Positions 51,101 through 61,370 of a stretch of 64,000 nucleotides of DNA are shown here, piece after piece. The position numbers were made by a program, and so were the translations under genes. Each line of letters starts with the position of its first letter. The first letter of the stretch is position 1. The notes below the pieces were generated by a model, which saw only the letters and a program-made list of their open reading frames with translations, did not search any database and had not been told where the DNA came from. Origin of the DNA: Symbiodinium natans (taxonomy: Eukaryota > Sar > Dinophyceae > Suessiales > Symbiodiniaceae). The stretch is taken from NCBI GenBank assembly GCA_905221605.1, contig CAJNDS010001013.1:622001-686000 (forward strand). The letters run 5' to 3'.

Positions 51101-54100
51101 CCTTTTTTCTGTCTTTGCGGCTGTTCAAAATGACGTTCTTCATGCAAAACACCAGGACCATCATTTTTCACGTCGTTGAAGCCCAGGGTGTAGACAGGGT
51201 TCTAGAGGCCAAAAGCGACCGAAACGGTGCAGATACTATCAGCCCGCGCACCCCGAAACCCCAAAACACCAAAAACCTACACCTTGACGCACCTAAATCC
51301 TAACCCTGAACCCGAGACCGTTCGTATTACGTTGCGGGGACTGTGGCGAGGGGCACAGGAAAATATTCTATCTGCACCGTTTCGGTCGCTTCTGGCCTCT
51401 AGAACCCTGTCTACATACACGTTTGTCCAGGAACTTGTTTCTACACACTCTTCATCTGTGTGCACACCCCCGTCCGAGAGCATGCCTGCCAGCATAGCTG
51501 GCAGGCTTTTATACAGTGTTTTTTTTCCCGGGAGCATGCCTGCCAGCAGAGCTGGCAGGCAGCTCGTTGAAGTTGGGGCAGTGTTTAGGTATGGTTCCTG
51601 GACCCGAAAATCCCGAGTCCCAATACCCCGAACGTGTAGACAGGTTGCAAAGAACAAAAGCGACCAAGACGGTGCAGATAGAATATTTTCCTGCACCTCT
51701 GCCTAGAAATGGGGTTGCCGTGTGAGTTTACGAACGGTCTCGGGTCTAAAGGGCTAGGGTTCAGGGTCAGGATTTAGGTACGTAAAGGTTTAGTTTTTTT
51801 GGTGTTTTGGGGTTTCGGGGCGCTCGGGCTTAGGCTTCAGGTTTCGTGGTTTAAGGGGGAAGGTCATATCCGAAATTCCAAAAAAAAACCAACATTGCCT
51901 CACCTCGAACATCCCCACCTTGCTCCTCGAAAGCAAGGAGCGCAAATAAGATGTTCAAACAAAGCCACATTGATTCAAATACGCTTTCTTAGTATGTGCT
52001 TGCAACTGGGAGTGGCTCCGTTGGGCACTCCAGGGAGTCTCTGGGGTTGGGCACTCCAGGAGACTCTGAGGTTGGGCGCTCTAGGAGACTCCTTAAGCGC
52101 TCCGAAGTTGGGCAATTCAGGGAGTCTCTGAGTTGGGCACTCCAGCGAGTCTCTTGGGCACTCCAGGGGTCTCTGGGTTGGGGGTCAGCACTTCAGGGAG
52201 ACTCTGGGCACTCCAGGACTCTTTAGAGGATTCTTGGAGTCTCTGGGTTGCCCACTTCATGCAGACTCTGGGGTTGGGCACTCCAGGGAGATGCTGGAGT
52301 TGGGCAGTCTTCGGGTTGCTGGGGTTGGGCACTTCAGGGAGTTGGGCACTCCAGGGTTTGGGCACCCAGGGAGTCTCTGAGGTTGGGCACTCTCTGGGCG
52401 AGGAGAAGAGTTCCGGGCGAGGAGAAGGGTTGAGTTTAAAATCTAACGGCCCCACACCGAAGGTGGAGAAGAATACAAATCATTGGAAAAATGCTAAAAT
52501 TCAAAAGAAAACAAGAATATTCCGAAACTATTCTAAACATAGTACAACACATATTCAAACAAATTTAAAAACATCTAAATGAAAAAAACTCACCAGATTA
52601 AACAATAAGCATATTCCCCAAAAAAGCACAAACAGATAAAACAAATATTCTATCTGCACCGCTTTGTTTTTAAGAAGCTCAAAACGCTAGCAGAATCATG
52701 CATTTTCAAAAATTACACGCAGACCCGAAACAACCCCGAAATAACTCATCGGAAAACATTCTATCTGCACCGCTGGAAAAAATTCTATCTGCACCGTCGG
52801 GGCAAAAAAAAAGCTCCCAAAAAAAAAATCTATCTGCATTAGAACAAAAAATGTTCTATCTGCCGGGGGTTTGCCGTATGTTATTATGATTGCATCTTAT
52901 TGTTTTGACATTTTGTTTTCGGGGGGTTGTCAAGCAAACAGGGTTCTGGCCACGGCGCGCGAACTCATACAGGTAGTGGCTGTGGTTGAGAGGTTTTTGC
53001 ATTTACAGTTTCTTAGAGCCTGAGGTTTTAGCATTCAGGAGGTGCAGGGGTTAATTCCTGGACCCTGAACTTTTCGAGCTTTTGCTGTTCAGGGTGAATC
53101 ATTAGGGCAACTACAGGCTCGCTCAAGGCAGCTCGTAGAGCCTGATCCTGATTGCATTGTATCATGGGTTCCCTAACTACCCCGTACCCCCCCCCCCCCG
53201 GTGCCCCCGGAAGTTCCCACCATAACTATACGGCTATTTAGGGATAATTATATAAACCTAATTGAGGTTAATTTAAGGGGGAAGCTGGGGGGGGGGTAGT
53301 ATAGAAAGGGGTGGTAGGGGAACTACCCCTGATTGCCCTAAACTCGCAGTGGACCTATAGCGCTCGGGTGACCGCGAAATTCCTACTGCAGCGTATTATA
53401 GTCAGGACTTGGGGTTTGGGGCTGCCAGCCAGACCCATTCATGGCCAAGCATCCGAAATACCTGCAAGCGGGAGGAAGGTTGGTGGGGGCCATAGATGGA
53501 CAAAGGTTTTTGCGGAGACGGTGCCTAAGGCTACCGGGCCGCTTAGCCTGGTTTAACAAGCTAAGGAATGCGTGGAGCGTGGAGTTGCAGAAACGGGGCT
53601 CTTGAAATGTGGAGGGTTGAGAGTTTAGGGTCAACAAGTCCGAGCTACCTTTGAACCTAAACCTAAAACAAACCTGAAGCCAAAAACACCCTCAAGCTCT
53701 CGAATCGGTCCACGCGTGACACTGGAACTCTTCAGTTAGCTCGAAAGGAATTTTCTGGGGCTTCTGAGAGTTCAGGGTGCTTGAACCTAATTAGGACTGA
53801 AACGGGTTTTGGGTTTAGGGTTCAGGGTTTAGGGTGACCCGGTATAAAAAGGGTGCCCTTTTTGGTTTAAAGGGGTCTATAGGGGAGCCTGAACTCTGCA
53901 AAAAAGGGAACCAGGGCCCACTCTGGATCCTAGTGACGCTGTTTTCAGCCCTCAGCCCCTTCAGCCGTTTAATCCTACTGAACGAAACCCTACACCCTAC
54001 ACCCTAAACCCTAAACCCTCCACCCTAAACCCTAAACCCCAAACCCTAAACCCTAAACCCTACACCCTACAGACCCCAGACCTCCTCACCCCTGGACCAA

Positions 54101-56648
54101 GCCTGCAGCAGAGAGCCCCATCCAATGGCTAGGCGCCTCGAGCAGGGCTTGGGGCTTGGGATTCAGGGTTTAGGGTTTAGGGATGTTTAGGGTTTAGGGT
54201 TTGGGGTTTGGGGTTTGGGGTTTGGGGTTTGGGGTTTGGGGTTTGGTTTAGGGTATACACTTGGAGGTTCATGGGTAGCTATAAGTAGGGAAGTACCCTA
54301 AAATAGGGTTACAAGTATAGTTTCCATACTGATACCCCTACTTATAACTACCCATGAACCTCCAAGTAGGGGTTTTCTGTAGGGTTTGTGGTTTAGAGTA
54401 TAGGTTTAAGATCTTGGATTTAGGTCTTTTGGCCTTTAGGGTCTAAAAAGGTTTGCGGGCGATGCTCATCAGGCCTTAGCCCCGCCCAAAACGAAAGCCT
54501 CACTGAGCTTCTGTCTGAACATTGTGGCAAGAACCCTAAATCCTAAACCCTAAACAACCTGGACCTGAAACCTGAAGAGCTCTGAACCAAAACCCTTGAA
54601 CACCAATTGAAGACAAACAGTTCAGGTTTTAAGGCCTAGGAACATGGTTCAGACTGGAAAAATGCCCAAGCTCGATATAGCAACTTGGTACCCTGTACAC
54701 CGAACCGTCTCGAACCCCATACAAACCCTGCAAAACCCATTCAACTCGACATATATATATATATATATATGTCCCCATGGACCAAAAAACCTACAGCCCC
54801 TTAAGCGCAATCACGGGGTCCCCTAATGCCTGAAACCCTAAAACCCTGTAACCCTACACCTAAAAACCCAAAACCCAGAACCACAACCCCTTAACCCAAA
54901 ACGCTAAACCCTGAGCCCTAAACCCTAAAGCCTAAACCCTAAACCCTAAACACCCGACGGCCTCGGCAAGGCCCAGCAAGGGCAGAGCTGTGGTGCGATT
55001 CCTGGGTTGGCTGGGGTTTGGGGTGATGGAATGCGGCCCTAAACCCTAAACCCTAAACCCTGAACTCTAAACCCTAAACCCTAAACCGTGGTATGGAATG
55101 TGGCAAAGCTTGCTTAGGCAGATAAGCAGACAGCACATCAAGCGGTCTACGGTCTAGGGTCCAGGGTCTAGGGTTTGGGGTTAGGGGATGGGCTTCTCTC
55201 CCGCAACCCTACCCAAACAGATCCAAGCAAAGACCCTGAAACGTGCCTCCTAGTCCCCACCTTAAACCTTAGCAGTCCTTCATAGGGATTATGAAAGGGG
55301 TACTATCATCCCAATGAAGCTAGTATAAGGGAAACATCCCAACTCAAACCCTTTAAACCTTAAATGCCCGAACCCGCAAACTTACGCACAACGATTGGCC
55401 GCAGCCATCGGCAGCCAGGGAGCAGGAGCTGAATCGTCCAGTTAGGGGCGTGGCGGCGCCAGCTGGTGATGCCTCGGCTGCTTCCTTCTGGCTAGGGGCC
55501 AGGGTGGGGAGGGCAAAGAGCCAAATTTCCATCAATAAAGAAATCACACTCAATGGGGTCCTGTTTTCTCGGTATAGGTCTTCATTAAGAAGTGATAACT
55601 ATACAGGGGATCTTTACATATCGTTCCTTTGTTAACATGCCTTGTTGTGGTATTTAGTATTAGTCTTACTATGGCTTAAGGTTTGCTGAAGGGGTATTGT
55701 GGGTGGTCAGGGCTCGGGTTTCGCCATCCGAAATCCCTACACGGGCGAAAGGCTTCGGGTAAATGGTGTAATTCAGTCTAAAACCCTAAACCCTAAACTC
55801 TAGACCCTAGACCCTAAACCCTAAACCCTAAACCCCAAACCCTACACCTAGGGTGGACATCCGGGTCACATCGCTCGACGAGCTCTGGGGCCGGAAAGCC
55901 ATCCCAGAAGCTCCAGATTACCTGAGGCACTTCGGGGAATTGATCTTGGGTTTAGGGTTTAGGGTTTAGGGTTTAGGGTTTAGGGTTTAGGGTTTAGGGT
56001 TAAGGGTTTAGGGTTTAGGGTTTAGGGTTATTGCAGCGTGGTTCCTTCTAGTTCAAGGTTCATAGGGCTCAGGCATCGTAGCCTTTCATTCTAGTCTACA
56101 AGGCGCAAGAGCCTTTAGCTTAGCATCCAGCATCTTCCATTCTGCCCTCTCTAGGCTTTGCTGAGTTGTGCTGTTTAGGGTTTAGGGTTTAGGGTTTAGG
56201 GTTTAGGATTTAGGGTTTAGGGTTTAGGGATCCCGAACCTGCACGGGGCAAACCCGACTCACCCCAATTTGGGGGGGGTTTCAAGACTGGAGTATCACCC
56301 ACCCTAAACCCTAAACCCTAAACCCTAAACCCTAAACCCTAAACCCTAAACCCTAAACCCTAAACCCTAAAAAGCCCACATCTCGGAGCAACCTCCACAT
56401 GGCCTGTAACCCCACCACCCTGCTACCTCCAAGTACACACCCCAAACCCTCGCCCTAAACCCTAAACCCCAAACCTCAAACGCCAAACCCCAAACCTTAA
56501 CCCTAAACCCCAACCTTAACCCTAAACCCCAAACCCTAAACCCTAAACCCTAAACCCCAAACCTTAAATCCTCCTTCACTCCCACGAGGTGGCCAGGGCT
56601 TGACTTGCTCAGACAAGTCGCGCGCGGGATCTGCGACGCCCGGCTCTC
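45158..56648 (-). CDS. capsular-polysaccharide-synthesis-like glycosyltransferase, multi-exon (partial)
   Basis: Eight minus-strand exons join in frame: 56586-56648, 55848-55944, 55386-55462, 55087-55153, 54954-55001, 54475-54535, 45738-45806, 45158-45194. Family hallmarks appear in the expected order: VPQVIWSFWDG with PAPELVERC (55848-55944); SWRRHAPNW, its Ser codon split over the intron (55386-55462, donor C|GTAAGT); DLIRTEVVAEHGGVWLDATI, the DxD-type sugar-nucleotide motif (45738-45806); PLEVWL (45158-45194). This is the layout of Caps_synth/Gly_transf_sug enzymes, which transfer sugars, probably in the Golgi. Donors such as GTTTAGGG, GTGTTTAGGG and GTGTAGGG lie in telomere-like tracts; two donors are GC. 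The intron 45807-54474 holds a 6.8-kb foldback element. Both gene ends are undetermined; the middle exons are chosen by phase. Confidence 0.6.
46100..46320 (+). repeat. left terminal inverted repeat
   Basis: Pairs with 52660-52878. First 14 bases perfect, remainder diverged with small indels. Confidence 0.8.
46234..48451 (+). repeat. tandem ~340-bp units, two alternating types
   Basis: GCAGATAGAAT starts at 46234, 46492, 46825, 47170, 47506, 47851 and 48187 and a GCAGATACT at 48452. Full spacings are 333, 345, 336, 345 and 336 bp. Long units have GCTGTTTTACAGTTTGACTG and GACCCGAAACGG; short units lack these, giving a ~681-bp dimer. Frames of 170-213 codons arise because spacings are multiples of three. 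Confidence 0.9.
48454..50090. repeat. palindrome with ~800-bp arms
   Basis: 48454-49253 and 49265-50090 are near-identical inverses around an 11-nt centre (TCAACCCTGAA). Contains telomere-like tracts (48945-48985, 49530-49585) and nested small palindromes CTGCCAGCATAGCTGGCAG. Confidence 0.9.
50091..51087 (-). repeat. inverted ~340-bp units
   Basis: About three copies of the left-arm unit in reverse orientation, with local variants (TACGTAAAAAGG insertion near 50884). Confidence 0.9.
51088..51830 (+). repeat. second orientation switch, partial unit and spacer copy
   Basis: At about 51088 orientation flips back: a truncated unit (to 51240), then a copy of the 48454-48830 spacer (51236-51575). 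51640-51830 is a diverged inverse copy of part of that spacer. Confidence 0.8.
52013..52400. repeat. ~27-bp minisatellite GGGCACTCCAGGGAGTCTCT
   Basis: Degenerate TTGGGCACTCCAGGGAGTCT units. Absent from the left half, so it makes the foldback asymmetric. Confidence 0.9.
52660..52878 (-). repeat. right terminal inverted repeat
   Basis: Inverse of 46100-46320. Confidence 0.8.
52879..53834. other. unassigned DNA, intron of the glycosyltransferase
   Basis: C/G-rich foldback at about 53165-53330 (GGGTTCCCTAACTACCCC / GGGGAACTACCCC). A 54-codon plus-strand frame at 53440-53604 starts MAKHPKYLQAGGRLVGAIDG and is K/R/L-rich; unsupported otherwise. Confidence 0.35.
53835..53933. mobile_element. dispersed repeat, CTAGGACCCAGAGT family
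   Basis: AAAAAGGGTGCCCTTTTTGG near the left, ACTCTGGATCCTAG at the right. Confidence 0.6.
53988..54258. repeat. CCCTAAA tract, exon-like patch, TTTAGGG/TTTGGGG tract
   Basis: The 85-bp patch 54065-54150 has a minus-strand CAGGG|GTGAGG and an open frame LLEAPSHWMGLSAAGLVQG. It is not in phase with the neighbouring glycosyltransferase exons, so it was left out. Confidence 0.6.
54259..54367. mobile_element. MITE, type copy of ACTTGGAGGTTCATGG family
   Basis: 109 bp. Left end ACTTGGAGGTTCATGGGTAG, right end CTACCCATGAACCTCCAAGT, then inner CTATAAGTAGGG / CCCCTACTTATAA. No coding capacity. Confidence 0.8.
54840..55090. repeat. CCCTAAA tracts bounding a glycosyltransferase exon
   Basis: CCCTAAA at 54840-54953 and 55038-55086 flank exon 54954-55001. 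Their inner edges supply the donors GTGTTTAGGG and GTTTAGGG. Confidence 0.85.
55154..55385. other. intron with MITE-like fragment
   Basis: TTTAGGG-like 55153-55185; 55269-55342 is a partial copy of the CAGTCCTTCATAGGG repeat also at 36107. Confidence 0.5.
55780..56370. repeat. telomere-like tracts around exon 55848-55944
   Basis: CCCTAAA 55780-55847, TTTAGGG 55948-56030 and 56175-56230, CCCTAAA 56300-56370. Unassigned patches between. Confidence 0.9.
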
Positions 56649-56845
56649 CTGCAGCTGCATTCACAGTGTGGTTTGGGGTTTAGGGTTTGGGGTTTTGGGT
56701 TTAGGGTTTAGGGGTCAAGGTTTAGGTTTTAGGGTTTAGGGTTTAGGGTTCAGGGTTCAGGGTTCAGGGTTCAGGGTTCAGGGTTTAGGGTTTAGGGTTT
56801 AGGGTTTAGGGTTTAGGGTTTAGGGTTTAGGGTTTAGGGTGAGGG
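56445..56845. repeat. CCCTAAA and TTTAGGG tracts around exon 56586-56648
   Basis: CCCTAAA/CCCCAAA 56445-56572, TTTAGGG with five TTCAGGG units 56672-56840. Confidence 0.9.
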
Positions 56846-57494
56846 TTCAGGGGCCAGGGGGGGAAGTGTCCGCCGTTAAAGGGCTGTGACGGTGTGGTTG
56901 GGATCTGCCTTCGTGGATGCAAAGCCATCGGGAGGCCAGAGAATCAATGGATGGCCCTAAACCCTAAACCCTCTGAAACATATTCCTGAATATGATCCCC
57001 CTAAACCCTAAACCCTAAACCCTAAACCCCAAACCCTAAACCCAATAAGGGAAAACACAAAGGGCCTACCGAGTCTAGGGGCCCAGGCATTGCATGGGAG
57101 ATTACGCCAAGCTGCACTTGTCTGGGAGAAAGCCCCCAGTAACAAGGCAACAATTTGGGCCGACAGTGAAACTTCTTGCACGTACTGGGGCGGGGCCGTT
57201 ACGATCGAGAGTAGCCTCTTTTTAACCCCCCCCCACCACGACGCAGATCCCACCCTACCACATGTACACTAAGCCCGAGCCCCCACAGAGCTACACGCAA
57301 CCAAAACAAAGGCAAAACAAAAAATGAAACACATTTTGTCTGAGTTGCCTGGAAACCTCGCTAAAACACCAGCCGGGTGCACTTTTTGGAACCATGGGGT
57401 CTAAAAGGGAACCTCACCCGTAACAGAAGGGAACAAAGCTACTACAGTGCATCCGAGAACAGCCCTCATACGCCTTACGCCCGCAACCCTATAC
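56846..57494. other. unassigned DNA, possible exon
   Basis: CCCTAAA at 56953-56970 and 57000-57045. The minus strand at 57060-57210 is open and alanine/leucine-rich (VQEVSLSAQIVALLLGAFSQ) but without clear splice sites. Confidence 0.35.
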
Positions 57495-57619
57495 CCGATA
57501 CCTAAACCCTAAACCCTAAACCCGATACCCCTAAGCCCAAAGCCCTAAGCCCTAAGCCCTAAACCCTAAACCCTAAACCCTAGACCCTGGACCCTAGACC
57601 CTAAACCCTAAACCCCAAC
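57495..57619 (-). repeat. CCCTAAA tract
   Basis: Mixed CCCTAAA, CCCTAAG and CCCTAGA units. Its edge supplies the donor GTTGGGGTTTAGGG for the next exon. Confidence 0.9.
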
Positions 57620-57688
57620 GCCCGGGCCTCACTGATGCAACCTCCCACCTTGGCCGGCTGGCTCTTAACGCTGAAGAAGCCCCAATTC
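57620..57688 (-). CDS. exon-like segment NWGFFSVKSQPAKVGGCISE
   Basis: 69 nt on the minus strand, acceptor GCCCCAG|GAATTGG, donor CGGGC|GTTGGGGTTTAGGG. Open frame NWGFFSVKSQPAKVGGCISE plus AR. Third positions GC-rich. It lies upstream of the glycosyltransferase exons, but its exit phase does not match exon 56586-56648, so either an exon is missing between or it is another gene. Confidence 0.5.
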
Positions 57689-57712
57689 CTGGGGCCCTGA
57701 AGCCATGGACCC

Positions 57713-58175
57713 TAAACCCTAAACCCTAAACCTCAAACCCTAAACCCTAAACCCTAAACCCTGACCCCAAAGACTTCCCTAAGACCCATGACCTAAAAAC
57801 TTCTCAAGTTCAATGGGCTTCCGAGTTAGGGTTTAGGGTTTAGGGTTTAGGGTTTAGGGTTTAGGGTTTAGGGTTTCGGGTTTAGGGTTTAGGGCTTAGG
57901 GCTTAGGGTTTAGGGTGCTTCCGGGTCAGGGCCTCCGGCCCTGGGAGCCTTCACTCCCCAAAAAAATTTCCCCGCGCCCTTCAGAACACAAGCTCAGGGA
58001 TCCCATGGAGCGCCTCTATTTCAGGGACATGCAGGGTTTAGGGCTTGCTGTAGGGTTTAGGGTTTAGGGTTTAGGGTTTAGGGTTTAGGGTTTAGGGTTT
58101 AGGGTTTAGGGTTTAGGGTTTAGGGTTTAGGGTTTAGGGTTTAGGCTTTAGGCTTTACGGTTTAGGGTTTAGGGT
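57713..58175. repeat. CCCTAAA 57713-57770, TTTAGGG 57825-57915 and 58045-58175
   Basis: The patch 57920-58040 between TTTAGGG tracts is unassigned. Confidence 0.9.
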
Positions 58176-58179
58176 GATT

Positions 58180-58251
58180 ACTTGGAGGTTCATGAGTAGT
58201 TAGAAGCACTATACTTATGACCCCACTTAACGCTACCCATGAACCTCCGAC
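58180..58251. mobile_element. MITE, short copy of ACTTGGAGGTTCATGG family
   Basis: ACTTGGAGGTTCATGAGTAG at the left, CTACCCATGAACCTCC at the right, shortened centre. Confidence 0.7.
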
Positions 58252-59032
58252 AGACGAGTAGAGGATCCAGGATCTAGGATTGCATAGGTGTAGAAGGCTT
58301 CTGGGGTTAAGTAATGCACCTTGAACCATGATAGGTATCCTGATTCTAATGTAAGGCATTTCTTGAATTCAGGCATATTGGGCTCTCGGGAAGGGTTTAG
58401 GGTTTATGCGTTTAGGGTTTAGGGTTAGGGTCTAGTATTTACGCTTACATGTAGGCTCAACTGCTCAACATCGCGCAGATAAGTTCTGTGATGTGGTGTT
58501 GGGGCGGGGGGGGGGGGGGGGCTCTGAGTATCGAAGCAGTAGACGTCCTTTTAGGGTTTTGGGGTGGTGGAATCGCACAGTCCGCTTTCTCATTCCAAAC
58601 TGCGTCCGATTTCCTAACTCTGCCAGAACTGAGCAGACAACGTGGAGAACCCGGTCAGTGGGATCGCCTTGACTCCAGTTGACTAGCTAAGTCTCAAAGT
58701 CTCACAGTAACCTAGGAATGAAGAAGAGATGCCTTTTCTTTTCAACGTGGTTATGGGAGGTCCGACTATCAATACCACATGCTGAACAACACCTTGCATA
58801 CCTCACAGGTGGTCTTGGGAGTAGTCCACGTGCCTCTCCAGACGGCACACGCTTGCTTCTGCGCGTATGCCTTGGAGCTAACCTGAATTAAGGGCAACGG
58901 ACGTTTTGTTGGCGCATCCTTTCTCGCCATCCTTCTACGGTCAGCGTTGGATGAGGCTGGTGAACCAGGCTGAATGTCAAAAAGGCCATTCAGACAATGC
59001 GACAATATCCAGGGCTTAACCTAACTATGAGC
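58252..59032. other. unassigned DNA
   Basis: TTTAGGG 58395-58430, G run 58502-58520. No gene recognised. Confidence 0.4.
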
Positions 59033-59142
59033 ACTTGGAGGTTCTTGGAAATTTAGAAGTAGAGGGTATAAGTATGGCACCTATACTTTGAACCCTACTT
59101 CGGGTACTTTTCTAACCCTACTTATAACTACCCATGTGAGTC
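59033..59142. mobile_element. MITE, diverged copy of ACTTGGAGGTTCATGG family
   Basis: ACTTGGAGGTTCTTGG at the left, CCTACTTATAACTACCCATG at the right. Confidence 0.6.
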
Positions 59143-59214
59143 TTCGATGTGGTGTCTCTGCTGTAACAAACTCGCCGTCCTGGGTTTGGATTCAGGGCCC
59201 AATAAACGTGTTTA

Positions 59215-59365
59215 GGGCTTAGGGTTCAAGGTTTAAGAGTGCAGGGTTTAGGGTTTAGGGTTTAGGGTTTGGGGTTTGGGGTTTGGGGTGCAGGGTTTAG
59301 GGTTTAGGGTTTAGGGTTTGGGGTTTGGGGTTTGGGGTTTAGGCTTTGGGGTTTAGGGTTTAGGA
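59215..59365 (+). repeat. TTTAGGG/TTTGGGG tract
   Basis: Alternating short homogeneous runs of each variant. 59366-59744 otherwise unassigned, with CCCTAAA at 59588-59636. Confidence 0.9.
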
Positions 59366-59744
59366 GCCCATCAAGGAAAGGCTCGTACCCCCAAGGTTGT
59401 ACCCCTAAGAGCTTCCCCCTAATATACTACCAATATGGCCCTGTACTACCTTGAGGATCTTGAAAAAACGGGCCCCGAAACACAAGAGCACAACCTTAAG
59501 GGTCCAAGGTACAACCCCTAGGACCCATTTTTCCAAATAAGTCAACCCAAGCACAGATGTCCTGAAACCCGAACCCCTATACTATGTCCCCTAAACCCTA
59601 AACCCTAAACCTCAAACCCTAAACCCTAAACCCTGAGCATCGGAAGGGTCGAGGGCCCTAAGCCCGAAATATCCCGGCCACTCGTTAGGGTCACAAATAG
59701 ACTGCGCTTGGGCCTGACTTTTCGGGCCCAAGTATCTACTATCT

Positions 59745-59859
59745 AAGCGAGACCCAAGAGTAACCTCGGCATAAAAAGGGTGCGCTTTTTGGTTTCAAGG
59801 GGGCTTCGAAGGGAACCTAAATCCTAAAAAAGGGGATAAGGGCCTACCCTGGGTCCTAG
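59745..59859. mobile_element. dispersed repeat, CTAGGACCCAGAGT family
   Basis: GACCCAAGAGTAACC at the left, CTACCCTGGGTCCTAG at the right, with AAAAAGGGTGCGCTTTTTGG inside. Confidence 0.6.
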
Positions 59860-60909
59860 CAAGTCACATAAACCCTCAGGATAGAGATAAGCTTGATGCC
59901 ATCATCCAGCGATGCGCTGCAGCCTTTGAACAATCTCGCAGGGCGTAGGGGCTTTCAGGGTGCAGGGCTTTTAGGGTGTGGGGCTTTATTGTGGTCCCCC
60001 CATTTTTGAGAACTGACCCATGTACACTCCTGCTTGCTAGACATGAGCGCTCAACAAGCAGCCGGCCAGGACGATTGCGACTTCATTGCCTCCGCTCAAA
60101 CCCAATGCCCAGAGCCCTGTTGTTGAAGAGCTGAGTCCTAAACCCTCATCCCAAAACCCTAAAGCCTCAACCCTAAACCCTAAACCCTAAACCCTAAACC
60201 CTAAACCCTAAACCCTGAACTCAAAAACCCTGAACCTCCCAGCCCGAAGGTTTATGAATGGGTTTAGGGTTTAGGGTTCAGGGTCCCTAATTCAGGGATG
60301 AAGGTTTAGGATTTAGGGCTTAGGGTTTAGGGTTTAGGGTTTAGGGTCTCTTAAGACCCAAGCAGCGGATCAACACATGTCCCAAGTGCCTACCTAGAAC
60401 CTCGGCACGAGGCATGCTGCTATCTGGGCTCGTGGAACTTAGGATGAAGGATTCTGACTTGGGCAATGGTTGCTTCGGGGGTTTAGGGTTTTGGCGCTCT
60501 ACGGTCTTTTCGGGTTTAGGGCTGCCTGCACTTGAAGGAAACAAACGTAACCCCAAACCCTAAACCCTAAACCCTGAACCCTAAACCCTAAACCCTAAAC
60601 CGTGGGATTGCTGAGAAGGAAGTGCTGGACGCACACCTCGCAGCAATGATCCAGGGCTAAATACTCCGGGATCCCATACGACCGATACACAAGAGAATAG
60701 GGTTTAGGGTTTAGGGTTTAGGGTTTAGGGTTTAGGGTTTAGGGTTTAGGGTTTAGGGTTTAGGGTGAAGGCCTAAAGGACCGCTAGCTCAGCCCGAGGG
60801 TATCCAAACAGAAGGGTCCTTGCTATGACAGCCCTACCTCAACCCCAAAACAACCCCAAAGAACCCAAGATCCCTTCGTTCAAGAGGAGTCCTCTAAGAT
60901 CTATTTCTT
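59860..60909. repeat. telomere-like tracts with unassigned patches
   Basis: CCCTAAA 60165-60225 and 60550-60602; TTTAGGG 60260-60352 and 60700-60765. Short patches at 60000-60130, 60350-60460 and 60602-60700 are open on both strands, so no gene is called. Confidence 0.7.
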
Positions 60910-61071
60910 CTAGACCCAGGAGTATCCTAGAAAATAAAGAGGGTGCCCTTTTTTGCGTAAAGGGGCTTCTAAGGGAACCCTAAACCTAAACCCTAAACCC
61001 TGAACCCTGAACCCTGAACCCTGAACCCTAAACCCTAAACCCTTAAAAAAAAGAATCAGGGCCGACTCTGC
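60910..61071. mobile_element. dispersed repeat, CTAGGACCCAGAGT family, with CCCTAAA insert
   Basis: CTAGACCCAGGAGTATCCTAG (approximate) at the left, ACTCTGCGTCCTAG at the right. A CCCTAAA/CCCTGAA array (60980-61045) sits inside. Confidence 0.65.
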
Positions 61072-61129
61072 GTCCTAGCCTCAGTCTAAGGGGTCTTGGG
61101 GCTCTCTGGGCACCTCAACGCCCCTAATC

Positions 61130-61340
61130 CCGAAACCCTAAACCCTAAACCCTAAAACCCAAGAACACCAAACCCTAAACCCTAAACCCTCAACCCTAAA
61201 CCCTGAACCCTAAACCCTAAACCCTAAACCCAGACCCTAAACCCTAAACCCTAAACCCTAAACCCTAAACCCTAAACCCTAAACCCTAAACCCTAAACCC
61301 TAAACCCTAAACCCTAAACCCTAACCCTAAACCCTGAAAC
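61130..61340 (-). repeat. long CCCTAAA array
   Basis: About 26 units. Confidence 0.95.
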
Positions 61341-61370
61341 GCTCAACTCCGGGTCGGTTCCTCGCCTCAC

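Larger units (their letters stand above)
46100..52878. mobile_element. 6.8-kb foldback-like element, non-coding
   Basis: Ends are inverted repeats starting TACGGCAAACCCCC, then A or G, then GCAGATAGAA, continuing with homology for about 220 bp (shared GGTGCAGATAGAAT, GCCCCGACGGTGCAGATAG and TTGTTTCGGGTCTGC blocks). TA may be the target duplication if the element begins CGGC. Inside are tandem ~340-bp units, a large palindrome, inverted unit arrays and a minisatellite. No transposase frame. The architecture (long inverted ends built of tandem repeats) resembles Drosophila FB and Galileo elements in structure only. Confidence 0.75.

Noticed and set aside
54065-54150. Additional glycosyltransferase exon
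   Set aside because: Open and flanked correctly, but its phases fit neither the 54475 nor the 45806 exon and it has no family motif.
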